64,000 bases of DNA from Aurantiacibacter sp. MUD61 (GCF_027912455.1 NZ_CP115446.1:1387501-1451500), one strand, 5' to 3'; shown: positions 52,949-62,849, counted from the first letter of the stretch. Numbers and translations are program-made. The notes: a model not told the origin generated them from the sequence alone.

Positions 52949-54544
52949 ATGAAATCGATAAAACTGCTTGTGATGATGGCGCTGATTGTGACCGGTTGCG
53001 TTGCTCCGGGCATGCAGCCAGCAGCCATTGCGCAGGATCAGGCCGCTGAACGGCCCAACATCATTTTCATCCTCAATGACGATCAGCGTTTCGATGCGAT
53101 GGGCTTTATCGATGAAACTCTCGATACGCCGAATATGGATAGGATCGCGCGCGAAGGGGTGCATTTCCCCAATGCCTTTGTAACGACAGCGCTTTGCTCC
53201 CCCAGCCGGGCCTCGATCCTCACCGGGCAGTACATGCACAATCACGGGATCGCCGATAACAACATCCAGTTCCGCGAAGGTACGCGCTTCTTCTCGCAGG
53301 ATTTGCAGGAAGCAGGCTATGAAACTGCTTTCATCGGGAAATGGCACATGGGCGGCCATGGCGATGACCCGCAGCCCGGCTTCGATCACTGGATCAGCTT
53401 TCGCGGCCAGGGCAATTACCTGCCGGAAAACGGCAACGGCGTGCGCCACATGCTCAACATCAATGGCGAGCGCGTGGAGCAGCAGGGATACATCACCGAC
53501 GAGCTCAACCAGTTCGCGCTCGACTGGCTGGCGGAGCAGGATGGGGAAGAACCCTTCTTCCTCTACCTTTCGCACAAGGCCGTGCATGCGGATTTCATCC
53601 CGGCGGAACGGCATGAAAACCAATACTCACGTGAAGATATTACTGTGCCTGCCAGCATGGCCAACACGCCGGAAAACAATGAAGGCAAGCCGATGTGGGT
53701 GATCAACCAGCGCAATGGCTGGCACGGGGTGGATTTCCCTTATCACTCGACGCTCGACATCGTCGATTACCGCCTGCGCTATAATCAGACGCTGTCTGCT
53801 GTCGACGATGGCATTGGTGCGATCATTGCTCAGCTCGAAGAACAGGGTCTCATGGAAAACACCATCATCGTGATGATGGGAGACAATGGCTTCATGTTCG
53901 GTGAGCATGGCCTGATCGACAAGCGCAATGCCTATGAGGAATCCATGCGCGTCCCCTTCATTGCTTTTGGTGCGGGAATGCCCGCCGGACGCACCGATGA
54001 GACCTTGATCGCCAATATCGACATCGCCTCGACCTTCCTCGACCTCGCTGGCACCCAGCCGAGTGCGCCGGTGGACGGTATGAGCTTTGCCAACCAGTTG
54101 ATGGGGCTGCCCTATGATGGCGAATGGCGCGAGGGGCTGAATTACGAGTATTTCTGGGAGTACAATTACCCCCATACACCCACGACGCTCGCCATCCGTG
54201 GGGACCGCTACAAATACATTCAGTATCACGGCGTATGGGACACAGAAGAACTGTACGACCTCCAGGAAGACCCGAACGAGATGAACAACCTCATCGCTTC
54301 GCCTGAGCATCAAGAGGTACTGGAAGAGCTGCGCCGTGCACTGTTTGCCAATCTCGGCAGTGAAGACGGCCGCGCCTATGTCACGTTCACGCGCCGCAAT
54401 GGGGAAGGTGCAGTGCTGCGCAATCGCAATGGATCGGAGGCTGCCGAATTCCCCGATCGCTGGCTGCGCGATGGTACGGAAACCGACCTCCGCGACAATT
54501 TGCGGACCGAAGGTGGCAATATCAACGATCCCAATCACGAATAG
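52949..54544 (+). CDS. Type I sulfatase, lipoprotein (CSPSR)
   Basis: A 531-residue sulfatase with Cys83 in CSPSR as formylglycine site. IIFILNDDQRFDAMG, FIGKWHMGGHG and MMGDNGFMFGEHG are the metal and substrate regions. The signal ends with lipobox IVTGC. Three ATG codons occur together; 52949 is best spaced (six bases) from GGAGA. It is the second gene after the receptor and is followed by another sulfatase nine bases later. Confidence 0.9.
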   Translation: MKSIKLLVMMALIVTGCVAPGMQPAAIAQDQAAERPNIIFILNDDQRFDAMGFIDETLDTPNMDRIAREGVHFPNAFVTTALCSPSRASILTGQYMHNHGIADNNIQFREGTRFFSQDLQEAGYETAFIGKWHMGGHGDDPQPGFDHWISFRGQGNYLPENGNGVRHMLNINGERVEQQGYITDELNQFALDWLAEQDGEEPFFLYLSHKAVHADFIPAERHENQYSREDITVPASMANTPENNEGKPMWVINQRNGWHGVDFPYHSTLDIVDYRLRYNQTLSAVDDGIGAIIAQLEEQGLMENTIIVMMGDNGFMFGEHGLIDKRNAYEESMRVPFIAFGAGMPAGRTDETLIANIDIASTFLDLAGTQPSAPVDGMSFANQLMGLPYDGEWREGLNYEYFWEYNYPHTPTTLAIRGDRYKYIQYHGVWDTEELYDLQEDPNEMNNLIASPEHQEVLEELRRALFANLGSEDGRAYVTFTRRNGEGAVLRNRNGSEAAEFPDRWLRDGTETDLRDNLRTEGGNINDPNHE

Positions 54545-54553
54545 GTACGCGCT

Positions 54554-56233
54554 GTGCTTCGCTGGATGATCCTTTTTGCGCTGGTTGCACTTCAATCCTG
54601 CGCACCCGCCCCGGTTTCACACCTTACTCCCAATGCCGGGGCGGGACCAATTCAGCCGAACATCATCCTTATCACGGCAGAGGATCTCAGCCCGCGCTTT
54701 GGCTTCATGGGTGACGATGTTGCGGTGACACCCAATGTCGATGCGCTCGCGCAGGAAAGTGTGGTGTTCACCCGTGCTTTCACAACCGCGGGCGTCTGCG
54801 CACCGGCCCGCTCTGCGCTGATAACGGGGGCGTACCAGACGAGCATCGGCACGCAGCACATGCGCACCAGCATGTACGACAGAGTGGAAGGCGGCATTGC
54901 CTATGAAGCTGTGCCACCTGCCGAGGTGAAAGCCTTCCCGGAATTGCTGCGCGCGGCGGGCTATTACACCGTCAACGACCAGAAAACCGATTACCAGTTC
55001 GGCAATCCCTTCACCGTCTGGGACCAAAGCCGCGATCGCGCCGACTGGAACGCGCGCGCAACCGGCCAACCCTTCTTCGCGATGATCAATCATGAAGTGA
55101 CGCATGAAGGGCGCACCTGGCCGCCAGATACCGACCCCGATATCCATCCCAACGTAGCCAATCGTGCGCGCCTCAACGCGCAGATCGACGCGCAAAAGGA
55201 TTTCCCGCTCACCGATCCGGCAACGGTCCGCATTCCGGACTACTGGCCCGATACGCCGGTCGTGCGCCAGAACCTCGCACGATTCTATGACAATATCCGG
55301 CTTATGGATGAACAGGTCGGCGCGCTGCTCGATCAACTCGAGGCCGAGGGGCGATTTCAGGACAGCATCATCATCTTCACCACCGATCACGGAGACGGCT
55401 TGCCGCGGCACAAGCGCACGATCTTCGACAGTGGCACCCGCGTGCCGCTGATCGTGCGTTTCCCCGATGGCTATGGCGCTGGCACGCGTCGTCACGACCT
55501 GGTCAACTTCGTCGATCTGGCGCCGACGATTCTTTCGCTGGCGGGAGTCTCTGTGCCCGAATGGATGGATGGCCGGAATATCTTTGCCGATCCCTCACCC
55601 GATGCGATTTTCATGGCGGGTGATCGGTTCGACGAAGTGCCCCAGCGGTTTCGCGGTATTCGTGAAGAGCGGTTCCATTACATTCGCTATTTCGGTGATG
55701 CACCGGTTATTCCCTCGCTTGAATATCAGAACATCAATCCGATCATGCGCGAGATGCGGCGGCTCCATGCAGCGGGCGGACTGACACCGCTGCAGGCCTC
55801 CTACCTCGATGCTCCGGCACCGCGAGCATATTTGTTCGATACGCTGACCGATCCTGACGAGGTGAACAATCTGGCAGGTAATCCGCGCTACGCTGAAGTC
55901 GAAGCACGGCTGGCGGCTGAGCTGGGCCAGTGGATCGAGGTCAGCGGCGATATGGGCCGGATCCCCGAACGCCAGATGGTAGAAGCGATGTGGCCCGGCG
56001 GCGAGCAACCTGAAACGGCTGCGGTCACCGCGTGCCGTAATTCGGATGGTCGCATTGAATTGTCATCGCCCACGCCCGGCGCATCGATTGGCTGGGGCGG
56101 GGAAAGCGGTGAGAGCATGCTCTATTCATCGCCATTGACTGTTCAGGATACATTCGTCAGCCGCGCGATCCGTTATGGTTATGCACCAAGCGAACCGGTG
56201 ATTATCCGGCCTGAGACGCTGGCAGATTGCTGA
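54554..56233 (+). CDS. Type I sulfatase, lipoprotein (CAPAR)
   Basis: A 559-residue sulfatase of the heparan N-sulfatase-like branch. The motif is CAPAR at Cys82, the C-x-P-x-R pattern with Ala instead of Ser. IILITAEDLSPRFGFMG and FTTDHGDGLPRHK are metal regions. The signal ends with lipobox LQSC. The start is GTG 54554. About 70 C-terminal residues form an extra beta-rich part. Its last 32 bases overlap the antisense end of the MFS gene at 56202. Confidence 0.88.
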   Translation: MLRWMILFALVALQSCAPAPVSHLTPNAGAGPIQPNIILITAEDLSPRFGFMGDDVAVTPNVDALAQESVVFTRAFTTAGVCAPARSALITGAYQTSIGTQHMRTSMYDRVEGGIAYEAVPPAEVKAFPELLRAAGYYTVNDQKTDYQFGNPFTVWDQSRDRADWNARATGQPFFAMINHEVTHEGRTWPPDTDPDIHPNVANRARLNAQIDAQKDFPLTDPATVRIPDYWPDTPVVRQNLARFYDNIRLMDEQVGALLDQLEAEGRFQDSIIIFTTDHGDGLPRHKRTIFDSGTRVPLIVRFPDGYGAGTRRHDLVNFVDLAPTILSLAGVSVPEWMDGRNIFADPSPDAIFMAGDRFDEVPQRFRGIREERFHYIRYFGDAPVIPSLEYQNINPIMREMRRLHAAGGLTPLQASYLDAPAPRAYLFDTLTDPDEVNNLAGNPRYAEVEARLAAELGQWIEVSGDMGRIPERQMVEAMWPGGEQPETAAVTACRNSDGRIELSSPTPGASIGWGGESGESMLYSSPLTVQDTFVSRAIRYGYAPSEPVIIRPETLADC

Positions 56234-57425
56234 CCTGCTCCTTGCCGAAACGCCAGGCGAATAGCGCAATGACCAGAAAGCAGGCGAAAGGCACGACCAG
56301 CGCCATTTCTATCGACACCCGGTCGGCGACCCCGCCATAAACAAGCGGCACGATTCCGCCCCCGACAATGCCGGTGCACAGCCAGCCAGCAGCTCGGGCG
56401 CGTGATGCAGGCTCCAGGTCAGCGCTGGCGATCGCGAAGATCGTCGGGAACTGAAGGCCGGCAAACAGCCCGCTCGCCAGAATGGCTACCGCAGCAATTG
56501 TGCCCCCAGCAAATGCGGCGACAATGCACAATATCGCACAGGCGACACCGGAAAATCCAAGCACGACGCGCCTGTCCAACCGGTCCAGCAAAGGCACTGA
56601 CGCAAATCGCCCGACCAGCATACCGAGCCAGAAAACGGAAGTGAGCAATGCGCTGGAGGTGCGGGTGGCCGCGATCATGCCGTCCGCTTCCAGCAGATTG
56701 ACGAGCGTCGTCGAGATCGACACTTCCGCGCCGACATAGAGAAACAGCGCCGCTACACCTGCGATAAGTCGATTGCGCTCAAACGGGGCAAGCCGGCTGA
56801 CTGACGCAGGAGGAGAGTCTACGGGGACATGCTGCGGGCCGTGAGCCAGCAGCGACCGTGCGAGGAATGCCAGCAAGATCAACGCAAGGCATATTGCGCC
56901 GAATAGCCAACGGACCGGGGTCAGCGGCTCGGCAGCTGTGCCTAGAAAGGCTGCCGCAGCCAGCAATGGGGCGGCGACAGTGCCCAGAGAATTGAAGCCC
57001 TGGGCGAAGGTCAGATTGCCTTGTGTGGTCTTCAAACCCCCTTCAATGGCGGCGAGCGGATTGGCCGCGACTTGCAGGAAAGTGATGCCGGTCGCCATTA
57101 CGAAAACAGCAGGCAAGAGTGCCGCAAAGGTCTGCAAAAGGGTGGCAACGGCCAGCCAAAGCGAGCCCACTGCCATGAGCGTTATTCCCAGCACGACTGC
57201 AGAGCGTAGGCCAATCCTCGCCACGACCGAGCCGCTGATGCGCGCGAAGAGCAGATAGGTGATGAAGAAGGCCGACTGGATCAGCAGCGCGTCGCGATAG
57301 CCAAGGTCGAATGTCTCGCGAAAATGCGGGACCGTCATGCGGACCAGCACGGCGACTATGCCCCAGGCGAAGAACAGTGAGAATAGCGTGACCCGCCCTG
57401 CCAAGGTCAGCCGCGTCGTGCTCAT
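56202..57425 (-). CDS. MFS sugar transporter, FucP-like
   Basis: A 407-residue transporter with 12 predicted helices. Motifs FFAWGIVAVLVRMTVPHFRE and TQGNLTFAQGFNSLG match the FucP/GGP sugar-proton symporter group and resemble the transporter at 47077. ATG 57425 overlaps the LacI stop (ATGA). It is the third gene of the GH3-LacI-MFS operon and overlaps tail-to-tail with the sulfatase. Confidence 0.85.
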   Translation of the reverse strand: MSTTRLTLAGRVTLFSLFFAWGIVAVLVRMTVPHFRETFDLGYRDALLIQSAFFITYLLFARISGSVVARIGLRSAVVLGITLMAVGSLWLAVATLLQTFAALLPAVFVMATGITFLQVAANPLAAIEGGLKTTQGNLTFAQGFNSLGTVAAPLLAAAAFLGTAAEPLTPVRWLFGAICLALILLAFLARSLLAHGPQHVPVDSPPASVSRLAPFERNRLIAGVAALFLYVGAEVSISTTLVNLLEADGMIAATRTSSALLTSVFWLGMLVGRFASVPLLDRLDRRVVLGFSGVACAILCIVAAFAGGTIAAVAILASGLFAGLQFPTIFAIASADLEPASRARAAGWLCTGIVGGGIVPLVYGGVADRVSIEMALVVPFACFLVIALFAWRFGKEQVSNLPASQAG

Positions 57426-58450
57426 TCGGCAGGTTTGGCCGGGCCCGTCGATTGCCGGATGATCAGTTCGAAGGGAAGCTCGACGCTTTCGATCTCGCCG
57501 CCTTCCCCGCTTCGCTGATGCTCGATTATGGCATTGGCAGCCGCGGCCGCCATTTCGCGGACAGGTTGCGCGATCGTCGTCAGCGGGGGCCACATGGCCC
57601 GCGCGGTTTGGCTGTCATCGAAGCCGGCGATGGAGAGGTCTTCCGGCACTCTGAGCCCGCGGCTGTGGGCGGCTATCATCACACCGGCGGCCATGTCATC
57701 GTTCGATGCGAAAATGGCGGTTGGCGGCTTCTCGAGATCGAGCAGTGCATTTCCGCATTCGACACCGCTGCGCAGCTGGAAGTCGCCCTGGCAGCTCAGC
57801 TCCTGATCGAAGGGCAGGCCCGCTTCGGAAAGCGCATCGTTATATCCCGAGAGCCTCCTTCGCGTGGTGGCGGTTCCCTTTCGACCGCGAATAAAGCCAA
57901 TCCTTGTGTGGCCATGATCGATCAAGTGATTGGTGATCGCCTTGGCCGCCCCGTAATCATCCATCGAAACGCTGAAGCCCAACGATGGCTTTTCGCTTGG
58001 AGCGATCCGGGCGAAAGGGCGGTTTATTTCCGAAAGCGCTTCCAGAACGCCGGGGTCGTCGCACAGCGGCGGCGGGACGATAACGCCTTCCAGATTACCC
58101 TGGATAATCAGCTCGGCCAGCGCTGGACCCGGCTGCTTCTCGCTCCGGTCCAGCGGCTCAAAAATCAGGTGATAGCCATTCGACCGCGCCGCTTCCTGCG
58201 CGCCGAGCAACAACTCGAACGTGTAGCTGGGGTTAGGGTTGTCGAATACCAAGCCGAGCAGGAAGCTGCGCGCGCTGACGGTTGAACGCGCAGAAATTGT
58301 CGGGCGATAGTTGAGCTCTGCGACAGCTTCCTCGACCACTTTGCGCGTGCCTTCGCTGACGTTGGGTTCCTTGCGCACGACCCGGCTGACCGTCTTGATG
58401 GAAACGCCCGCATGCTTGGCGACGTCCGTAATGGTCGATCGCTTCATCAT
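57422..58450 (-). CDS. LacI-family transcriptional regulator
   Basis: A 342-residue regulator. The helix-turn-helix is STITDVAKHAGVSIKTVSRVV and the hinge ELNYRPTISARS. The sugar-binding domain shows GLVFDNPNPSYTFELL, IGFIRGRKG and SIAGFDDSQTARAMWPPLTT. It would repress the locus until a sugar from the glycan binds. The likely targets are the three palindromes near 49849-49881 and 61186. Start ATG 58450 or 58447. Confidence 0.92.
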   Translation of the reverse strand: MMKRSTITDVAKHAGVSIKTVSRVVRKEPNVSEGTRKVVEEAVAELNYRPTISARSTVSARSFLLGLVFDNPNPSYTFELLLGAQEAARSNGYHLIFEPLDRSEKQPGPALAELIIQGNLEGVIVPPPLCDDPGVLEALSEINRPFARIAPSEKPSLGFSVSMDDYGAAKAITNHLIDHGHTRIGFIRGRKGTATTRRRLSGYNDALSEAGLPFDQELSCQGDFQLRSGVECGNALLDLEKPPTAIFASNDDMAAGVMIAAHSRGLRVPEDLSIAGFDDSQTARAMWPPLTTIAQPVREMAAAAANAIIEHQRSGEGGEIESVELPFELIIRQSTGPAKPAE

Positions 58451-58514
58451 GCCGGTAAGCGTTCCGTTTGAGCCGCCCGCTGGGTCGTTTCCTGCCATCG
58501 CGTCAGTCCATCCC

Positions 58515-61127
58515 CTATTGTGGACAGCTTACCGTGCGACCGCGCGAAGGGGCGATCCGCATGCTGGCGAGCTGAATGGCAAAGGCTCCAGAAGTCTCCA
58601 AGGCAAGCGGCATGTCCACCGATGCGAAATCGGCCGAGCCACCGGCAAAGCAGCGCAGAGGTATGCTTACTTCTTCCCATTGTCCGATGGAGAGTTGCCC
58701 CAGAACTTCAGTCAAGTCCACGCTGGCAGAGTTATTTGCACGGCCAAGGGACGCAGAAACCGTGGATTGGGGAGCTTCGAGCATCGCGAGTGAGATCACG
58801 ATGGCCTCATCGCGTTCAAGATTGCGGGAGAAATCGACCGTATCGTAACCCAGCACGAAGACGCGGCCGGTGCCATCGCCGGTCCATCGAGCGATCTTGG
58901 TGTCTTCCTGACGATTGCGATCGGCGCTGTTAAACGACACTGCTCCGCCGTCACTGGTGACGAAGCGATCGCCTTCTGTCTTGAGACGCGAATTGGCGGC
59001 ATCGCCGAGATAAATGCGCCATGGTGCAACTGCACGGCCATCGAGGAAGAAGGACGAGTTGGCGGCAGCGGCGAGCTGCATCTCGCTGAGGCCCGGGTCC
59101 TCGGCCAGCGTGCCGACATCTGCGCGCGCGCCGATCGAGAGCCCGTAGCCATGGGCGAACAACGGATCGTAGTCCGCATCACCGACGTTTAGCGCCGTCT
59201 GGCTGGCAAGCTGCGGCCAGGAGAAGGACAGACGACCGGTGAAGTCGTAGCGAGCAGCGCCATCGGCATCTCCAACCACGACGTCTGCTACGCCGTGGCC
59301 ACCTTGCGTACCGGGAAGCCAGGCGGCGATGAAGGCGTCGGACGCATTGAGGTGCTGGTTCACCCAAAGCGGGCGACCACTGATGAATACCGCAAGCGTG
59401 GGGATGCCCTGTGCCTGCAGGCTGCGCAGCAGGGCAAGATCGGCATCGCCCTCTTCGGTCTGATAGAGCACGCTTTCGCGGTCGCCCTGGTATTCGGCGT
59501 AAGGTGTCTCGCCGAAGACAACGACTGCGTAATCGGGACGCTCCGTGTAGCTGCCGTCTGCGCTCAGTGTGGCTTCGCCGCCATGCGGCGCCAGGGCTGC
59601 GGACAGGCCGTCAAACACGCTGGCAGAGCCGGGAAAATCGTCATTCGTCAGGCCGGTGCCCTGCCAGTTCATGGACCATCCGCCAACGAGCATGGGCACG
59701 CTGTCCGCTCCAGCCCCGGTCACGAGCACGTTGGAGCTGGCGGAGAAGGGCAGGATCTCCTCGTCATCTTTCAGCAGCACCATGGATTGGCGCGCCGCGC
59801 GGCGAGCGACTTCGAGATGTTCTGGCGTACCGATATTCTCCGCACCAGCGAAGGGGCGCTCCGACGGGCGCGGCGCGTCGAACAATCCGGCGCGTTCCTT
59901 AACGCGCAGGATACGGCGCACTGCATCATCGAGGCGTGCCATCGGGATGGTGCCATCGTGAACCTGCGCGACCAGGCTGTCGTAGAGCTCGCGCCAATCG
60001 GCGGGGATCATGTACATGTCGACACCCGCGAGCAGCGCCTCCGGGCAATCGCCATTGGTGCATCCGGGGATGAGCGCGTGGCCGTTGAAATCGCCCACCA
60101 CAAACCCGTCGAAACCGGCGTGCTCTTTCAGCATTTCGGTCAGCAGCGGGCCGTGGCCGTGCATGCGCACACCGTTCCATTTGGAATAGGATGCCATGAT
60201 CGTCTGCGCGCCAGCTTCCAGCGTGGGGACATAGGGCTCCCAGTGGATCTCGCGCAGCTCATCTTCGCTCACCACGGCATCGCCCTGATCGCGGCCGTTT
60301 TCCGTGCCGCCATCTGCAACCATGTGCTTGGCCGTGGCGATGATCGAGCCTGCCGGGAAGAAATCGCCTTGCGGATCGCCTTGCAGGCCTAGCGTGTAGG
60401 ACGCGCCAAGTTCGCCGGCGATAACCGGCTCTTCGGAATAGCCTTCATAGGAACGGCCCCAGCGATCATCGCGCGGGATGGAAAGCGCGGGGGCAAAGGT
60501 CCAGTCGGTGCCGATGGCTGCGGTTTCGACAGCGGTCACCCGTCCAATCTCAACCATCAAATCGGGGTCGTTGGCAGCGCCTAGGCCGATATTGTGCGGA
60601 AAGATCGTGCCGCCGAAGAAGGAGTTGTTGCCGTGCACCGAATCGATGCCCCAAATGATCGGAACGCCTACGCCGCCGTCGGATGTGTCGGTTGAGGCTT
60701 CCCAATATGCGTCAGCAAGATCGAGCCAGGCCGATGCTGGCGCATAGGGATCGCGGTTGGGCCGCCCGTTACCGCCATTGAGCACCGATCCGATATTGTA
60801 TTCGCGCACTTCTTCAGGCGTGATGTTGGTGATTTCGGGCTGGAGGATCTGGCCGACCTTCTCCTCCACCGTCATGCGCGCGAGGATCGCATCGATGCGC
60901 GCTTCGGTCGCTTCGTTCATATCGGCAGGCACAGCCGATCCGACCACGGGCCAGTCGCTCAGGCCCAGCTCGACTTCGGTTGCCGGGAGGAGGTCACCCT
61001 GTATCGCAGACTGATATGATCCGGCCTGCTGGACGCCTGCCTCAACTCCCGGCTGACCCGCGCATCCGGCCAGCGCAATCGTCAGCGCACCAAGCGCGAC
61101 AGTCGAAAATTTGTCCAAGCGAAGCAT
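58515..61127 (-). CDS. GH3 exo-beta-glucosidase/xylosidase, lipoprotein (ExoP type)
   Basis: A large GH3 enzyme, 870 residues, with lipobox IALAGC. The nucleophile Asp lies in GFVVGDFNGH, and WGIDSVHGNN, IATAKHMVADG and KWNGVRMHGHG line the active site. After the usual alpha/beta sandwich it has a C-terminal domain of about 200 residues with ExoP-like character, found in marine glucanases. It removes terminal beta-linked glucose or xylose. Start ATG 61127 has good spacing after GAGGGAG; 61133 is also possible. First gene of the GH3-LacI-MFS operon. Confidence 0.9.
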   Translation of the reverse strand: MLRLDKFSTVALGALTIALAGCAGQPGVEAGVQQAGSYQSAIQGDLLPATEVELGLSDWPVVGSAVPADMNEATEARIDAILARMTVEEKVGQILQPEITNITPEEVREYNIGSVLNGGNGRPNRDPYAPASAWLDLADAYWEASTDTSDGGVGVPIIWGIDSVHGNNSFFGGTIFPHNIGLGAANDPDLMVEIGRVTAVETAAIGTDWTFAPALSIPRDDRWGRSYEGYSEEPVIAGELGASYTLGLQGDPQGDFFPAGSIIATAKHMVADGGTENGRDQGDAVVSEDELREIHWEPYVPTLEAGAQTIMASYSKWNGVRMHGHGPLLTEMLKEHAGFDGFVVGDFNGHALIPGCTNGDCPEALLAGVDMYMIPADWRELYDSLVAQVHDGTIPMARLDDAVRRILRVKERAGLFDAPRPSERPFAGAENIGTPEHLEVARRAARQSMVLLKDDEEILPFSASSNVLVTGAGADSVPMLVGGWSMNWQGTGLTNDDFPGSASVFDGLSAALAPHGGEATLSADGSYTERPDYAVVVFGETPYAEYQGDRESVLYQTEEGDADLALLRSLQAQGIPTLAVFISGRPLWVNQHLNASDAFIAAWLPGTQGGHGVADVVVGDADGAARYDFTGRLSFSWPQLASQTALNVGDADYDPLFAHGYGLSIGARADVGTLAEDPGLSEMQLAAAANSSFFLDGRAVAPWRIYLGDAANSRLKTEGDRFVTSDGGAVSFNSADRNRQEDTKIARWTGDGTGRVFVLGYDTVDFSRNLERDEAIVISLAMLEAPQSTVSASLGRANNSASVDLTEVLGQLSIGQWEEVSIPLRCFAGGSADFASVDMPLALETSGAFAIQLASMRIAPSRGRTVSCPQ

Positions 61128-61185
61128 CCACATTCTCCCTCGCGGGTACTTCGGCTGAGCCCCGCTGATACAATTATTGGTCAGT

Positions 61186-61199
61186 TGACAATGTTGTCT
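61186..61199. promoter_or_regulatory. LacI-type operator 3
   Basis: TGACAATGTTGTCT is one base from a perfect palindrome and shares its core with operators 1 and 2. It lies in the 126-base gap between the divergent GH3 and sulfatase genes and could control both, including autoregulation of the LacI gene. Confidence 0.75.
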
Positions 61200-61253
61200 A
61201 TTGGGTGGACAAGGGGTCCGTCAAGTTAAAACATATGGGATAGGACAAGAGTA

Positions 61254-62741
61254 ATGAGAACGCAGCTAGCACGTGTCGTTGCTGGTGTGGCGGGCGCGCT
61301 AGCGCTTGCTGCCTGCACTGCCACAGGCCCCGCCGAGACCGCGCGGTCGGCGAACCCGCATTATCCGCAACAGGCGCTGGGCGAAATGCCCAACGTGCTG
61401 TTCATCGCGATCGATGATCTTCGCCCGGACATCGGCGTTTATGGCAATCCGGTGGTCAATACGCCCAATATCGATGCCTTTGCCGAAAGCGCGCTTCTGT
61501 TCGAGAACGCCTTTGTATCGCAGGCTGTATGCGGCCCGTCGCGCGCCGCGCTGATGACAGGCCTTCGCCCCGATACGACAGGTATTACGACGCTCCAGCA
61601 GCCGGTGTCAGAAACCGTCCCTGATGCGGTTACGATGTCTCAGACCTTCCTCAATGCAGGCTATGAAAGCATTGGGATCGGCAAGATTTATCATCACAGG
61701 GATGATGACATGGAAGGGTGGACCGATCGCCCTGATGACGCGATCTATGAATGGCGGCAGTCGCGCCGCCGGGCTGGTATTCCCAATCTGTCCAATGAAC
61801 GTTTCTCCGATATCGAGGAGATGCCGGACACGATGAATGTTCGCGACGCGCAGGAGCGCTTGCAGCGCCTAGGCGGCACGGACGATCCTTTCTTCATGAT
61901 GGTTGGCATCCACCACCCGCACTTGCCTTTCAATTCAACCGACGAAGAATGGGAAGCGCTGGAAGGCGCCAATGTGCCCGCGCCGATCAATCCGGATGGC
62001 CAGGCAGGCGCACCGCCTTGGGCGCTCGTTTCCTATGAAATCTGGAATTACGATGACACGCCTGAAGGCCTGCCCATGCCCGATGCCCAGCGCGACGAGC
62101 TGCGCCGCGCCTATCTTGCCTCGGTCAGCTATGCAGACCGGCTTGTCGGTGAACTGCTGGCGGAACTGGAAGCAAGCGGCCGCGCTGACGATACGATCGT
62201 CGTGATCTGGAGCGATCATGGCTTCAAGATCGGCGATCATGCGAATTACGCGAAGCATTCCACCGCCGATATCGATATCCGCATTCCGCTTCTGATCCGG
62301 GTGCCCGGCATGGCAACAGCTGGTGAGCGCAGCGATGCGCTGGTGGAGTCGGTCGATCTCTACCCAACGCTGGCCGAGCTTGCGGGCCTTTCGACGCCGA
62401 ACAATCTGGAGGGTCTTTCCTTCGTTCCGCTCCTCGCCGATCCGGCGCTGGACTGGAAAGAGGCGGCTTTTGCGCAATACGGTCGCTACATCCGGGATTC
62501 GCGTAGCGGCAATGGCCGCGGCACTGGCTACACTGTGCGTACGCAGCGCTATCGCTACACCGCATGGGTCATGGATGACAGCGGCGAGCTTGTGGCGCAG
62601 GAGCTGTACGATCTGGACAGTGATCCGGATGAAAGCACGAATGTGGCTGGCGAGAGCGCCTATGCCAATGACCTCGCCCATCTTGAGCGTCTGCGCACCA
62701 GCGGTTGGCAATCGGTCAGGGCAGGGGTCGCATTGCCCTGA
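61254..62741 (+). CDS. Type I sulfatase, lipoprotein, iduronate-2-sulfatase-like (CGPSR)
   Basis: A 495-residue sulfatase. Cys93 in CGPSR is the formylglycine site; VLFIAIDDLRPDIGVYGN, SIGIGKIYHH and IWSDHGFKIGDH match the iduronate-2-sulfatase branch. The signal ends in lipobox LAAC. ATG 61254 follows AGGACAAG. It is a single gene from the operator 3 region and ends before a hairpin. Confidence 0.9.
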   Translation: MRTQLARVVAGVAGALALAACTATGPAETARSANPHYPQQALGEMPNVLFIAIDDLRPDIGVYGNPVVNTPNIDAFAESALLFENAFVSQAVCGPSRAALMTGLRPDTTGITTLQQPVSETVPDAVTMSQTFLNAGYESIGIGKIYHHRDDDMEGWTDRPDDAIYEWRQSRRRAGIPNLSNERFSDIEEMPDTMNVRDAQERLQRLGGTDDPFFMMVGIHHPHLPFNSTDEEWEALEGANVPAPINPDGQAGAPPWALVSYEIWNYDDTPEGLPMPDAQRDELRRAYLASVSYADRLVGELLAELEASGRADDTIVVIWSDHGFKIGDHANYAKHSTADIDIRIPLLIRVPGMATAGERSDALVESVDLYPTLAELAGLSTPNNLEGLSFVPLLADPALDWKEAAFAQYGRYIRDSRSGNGRGTGYTVRTQRYRYTAWVMDDSGELVAQELYDLDSDPDESTNVAGESAYANDLAHLERLRTSGWQSVRAGVALP

Positions 62742-62762
62742 TCTCGATCATTGAAAAGATTG

Positions 62763-62800
62763 CGGGCCTCCATCCGGCGTTTGCCCCAGATGGAGGCCCG
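62763..62800. terminator. Perfect hairpin between convergent genes
   Basis: CGGGCCTCCATC (62763-62774) and GATGGAGGCCCG (62789-62800) form a 12-base stem with a 14-base loop. No strong T-run follows on either strand, but the site between two convergent stops (62741 and 62850) makes a terminator or end-protecting hairpin likely. Confidence 0.65.
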
Positions 62801-62849
62801 ATTGATTCTGGCGAGTGTTGGTGTGCAACCCGCGTAATGCTGACAGCTC

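Noticed and set aside
59295..60392. 365-residue plus-strand open frame inside GH3
   Set aside because: It is the shadow of GH3, whose catalytic motifs are complete on the minus strand.
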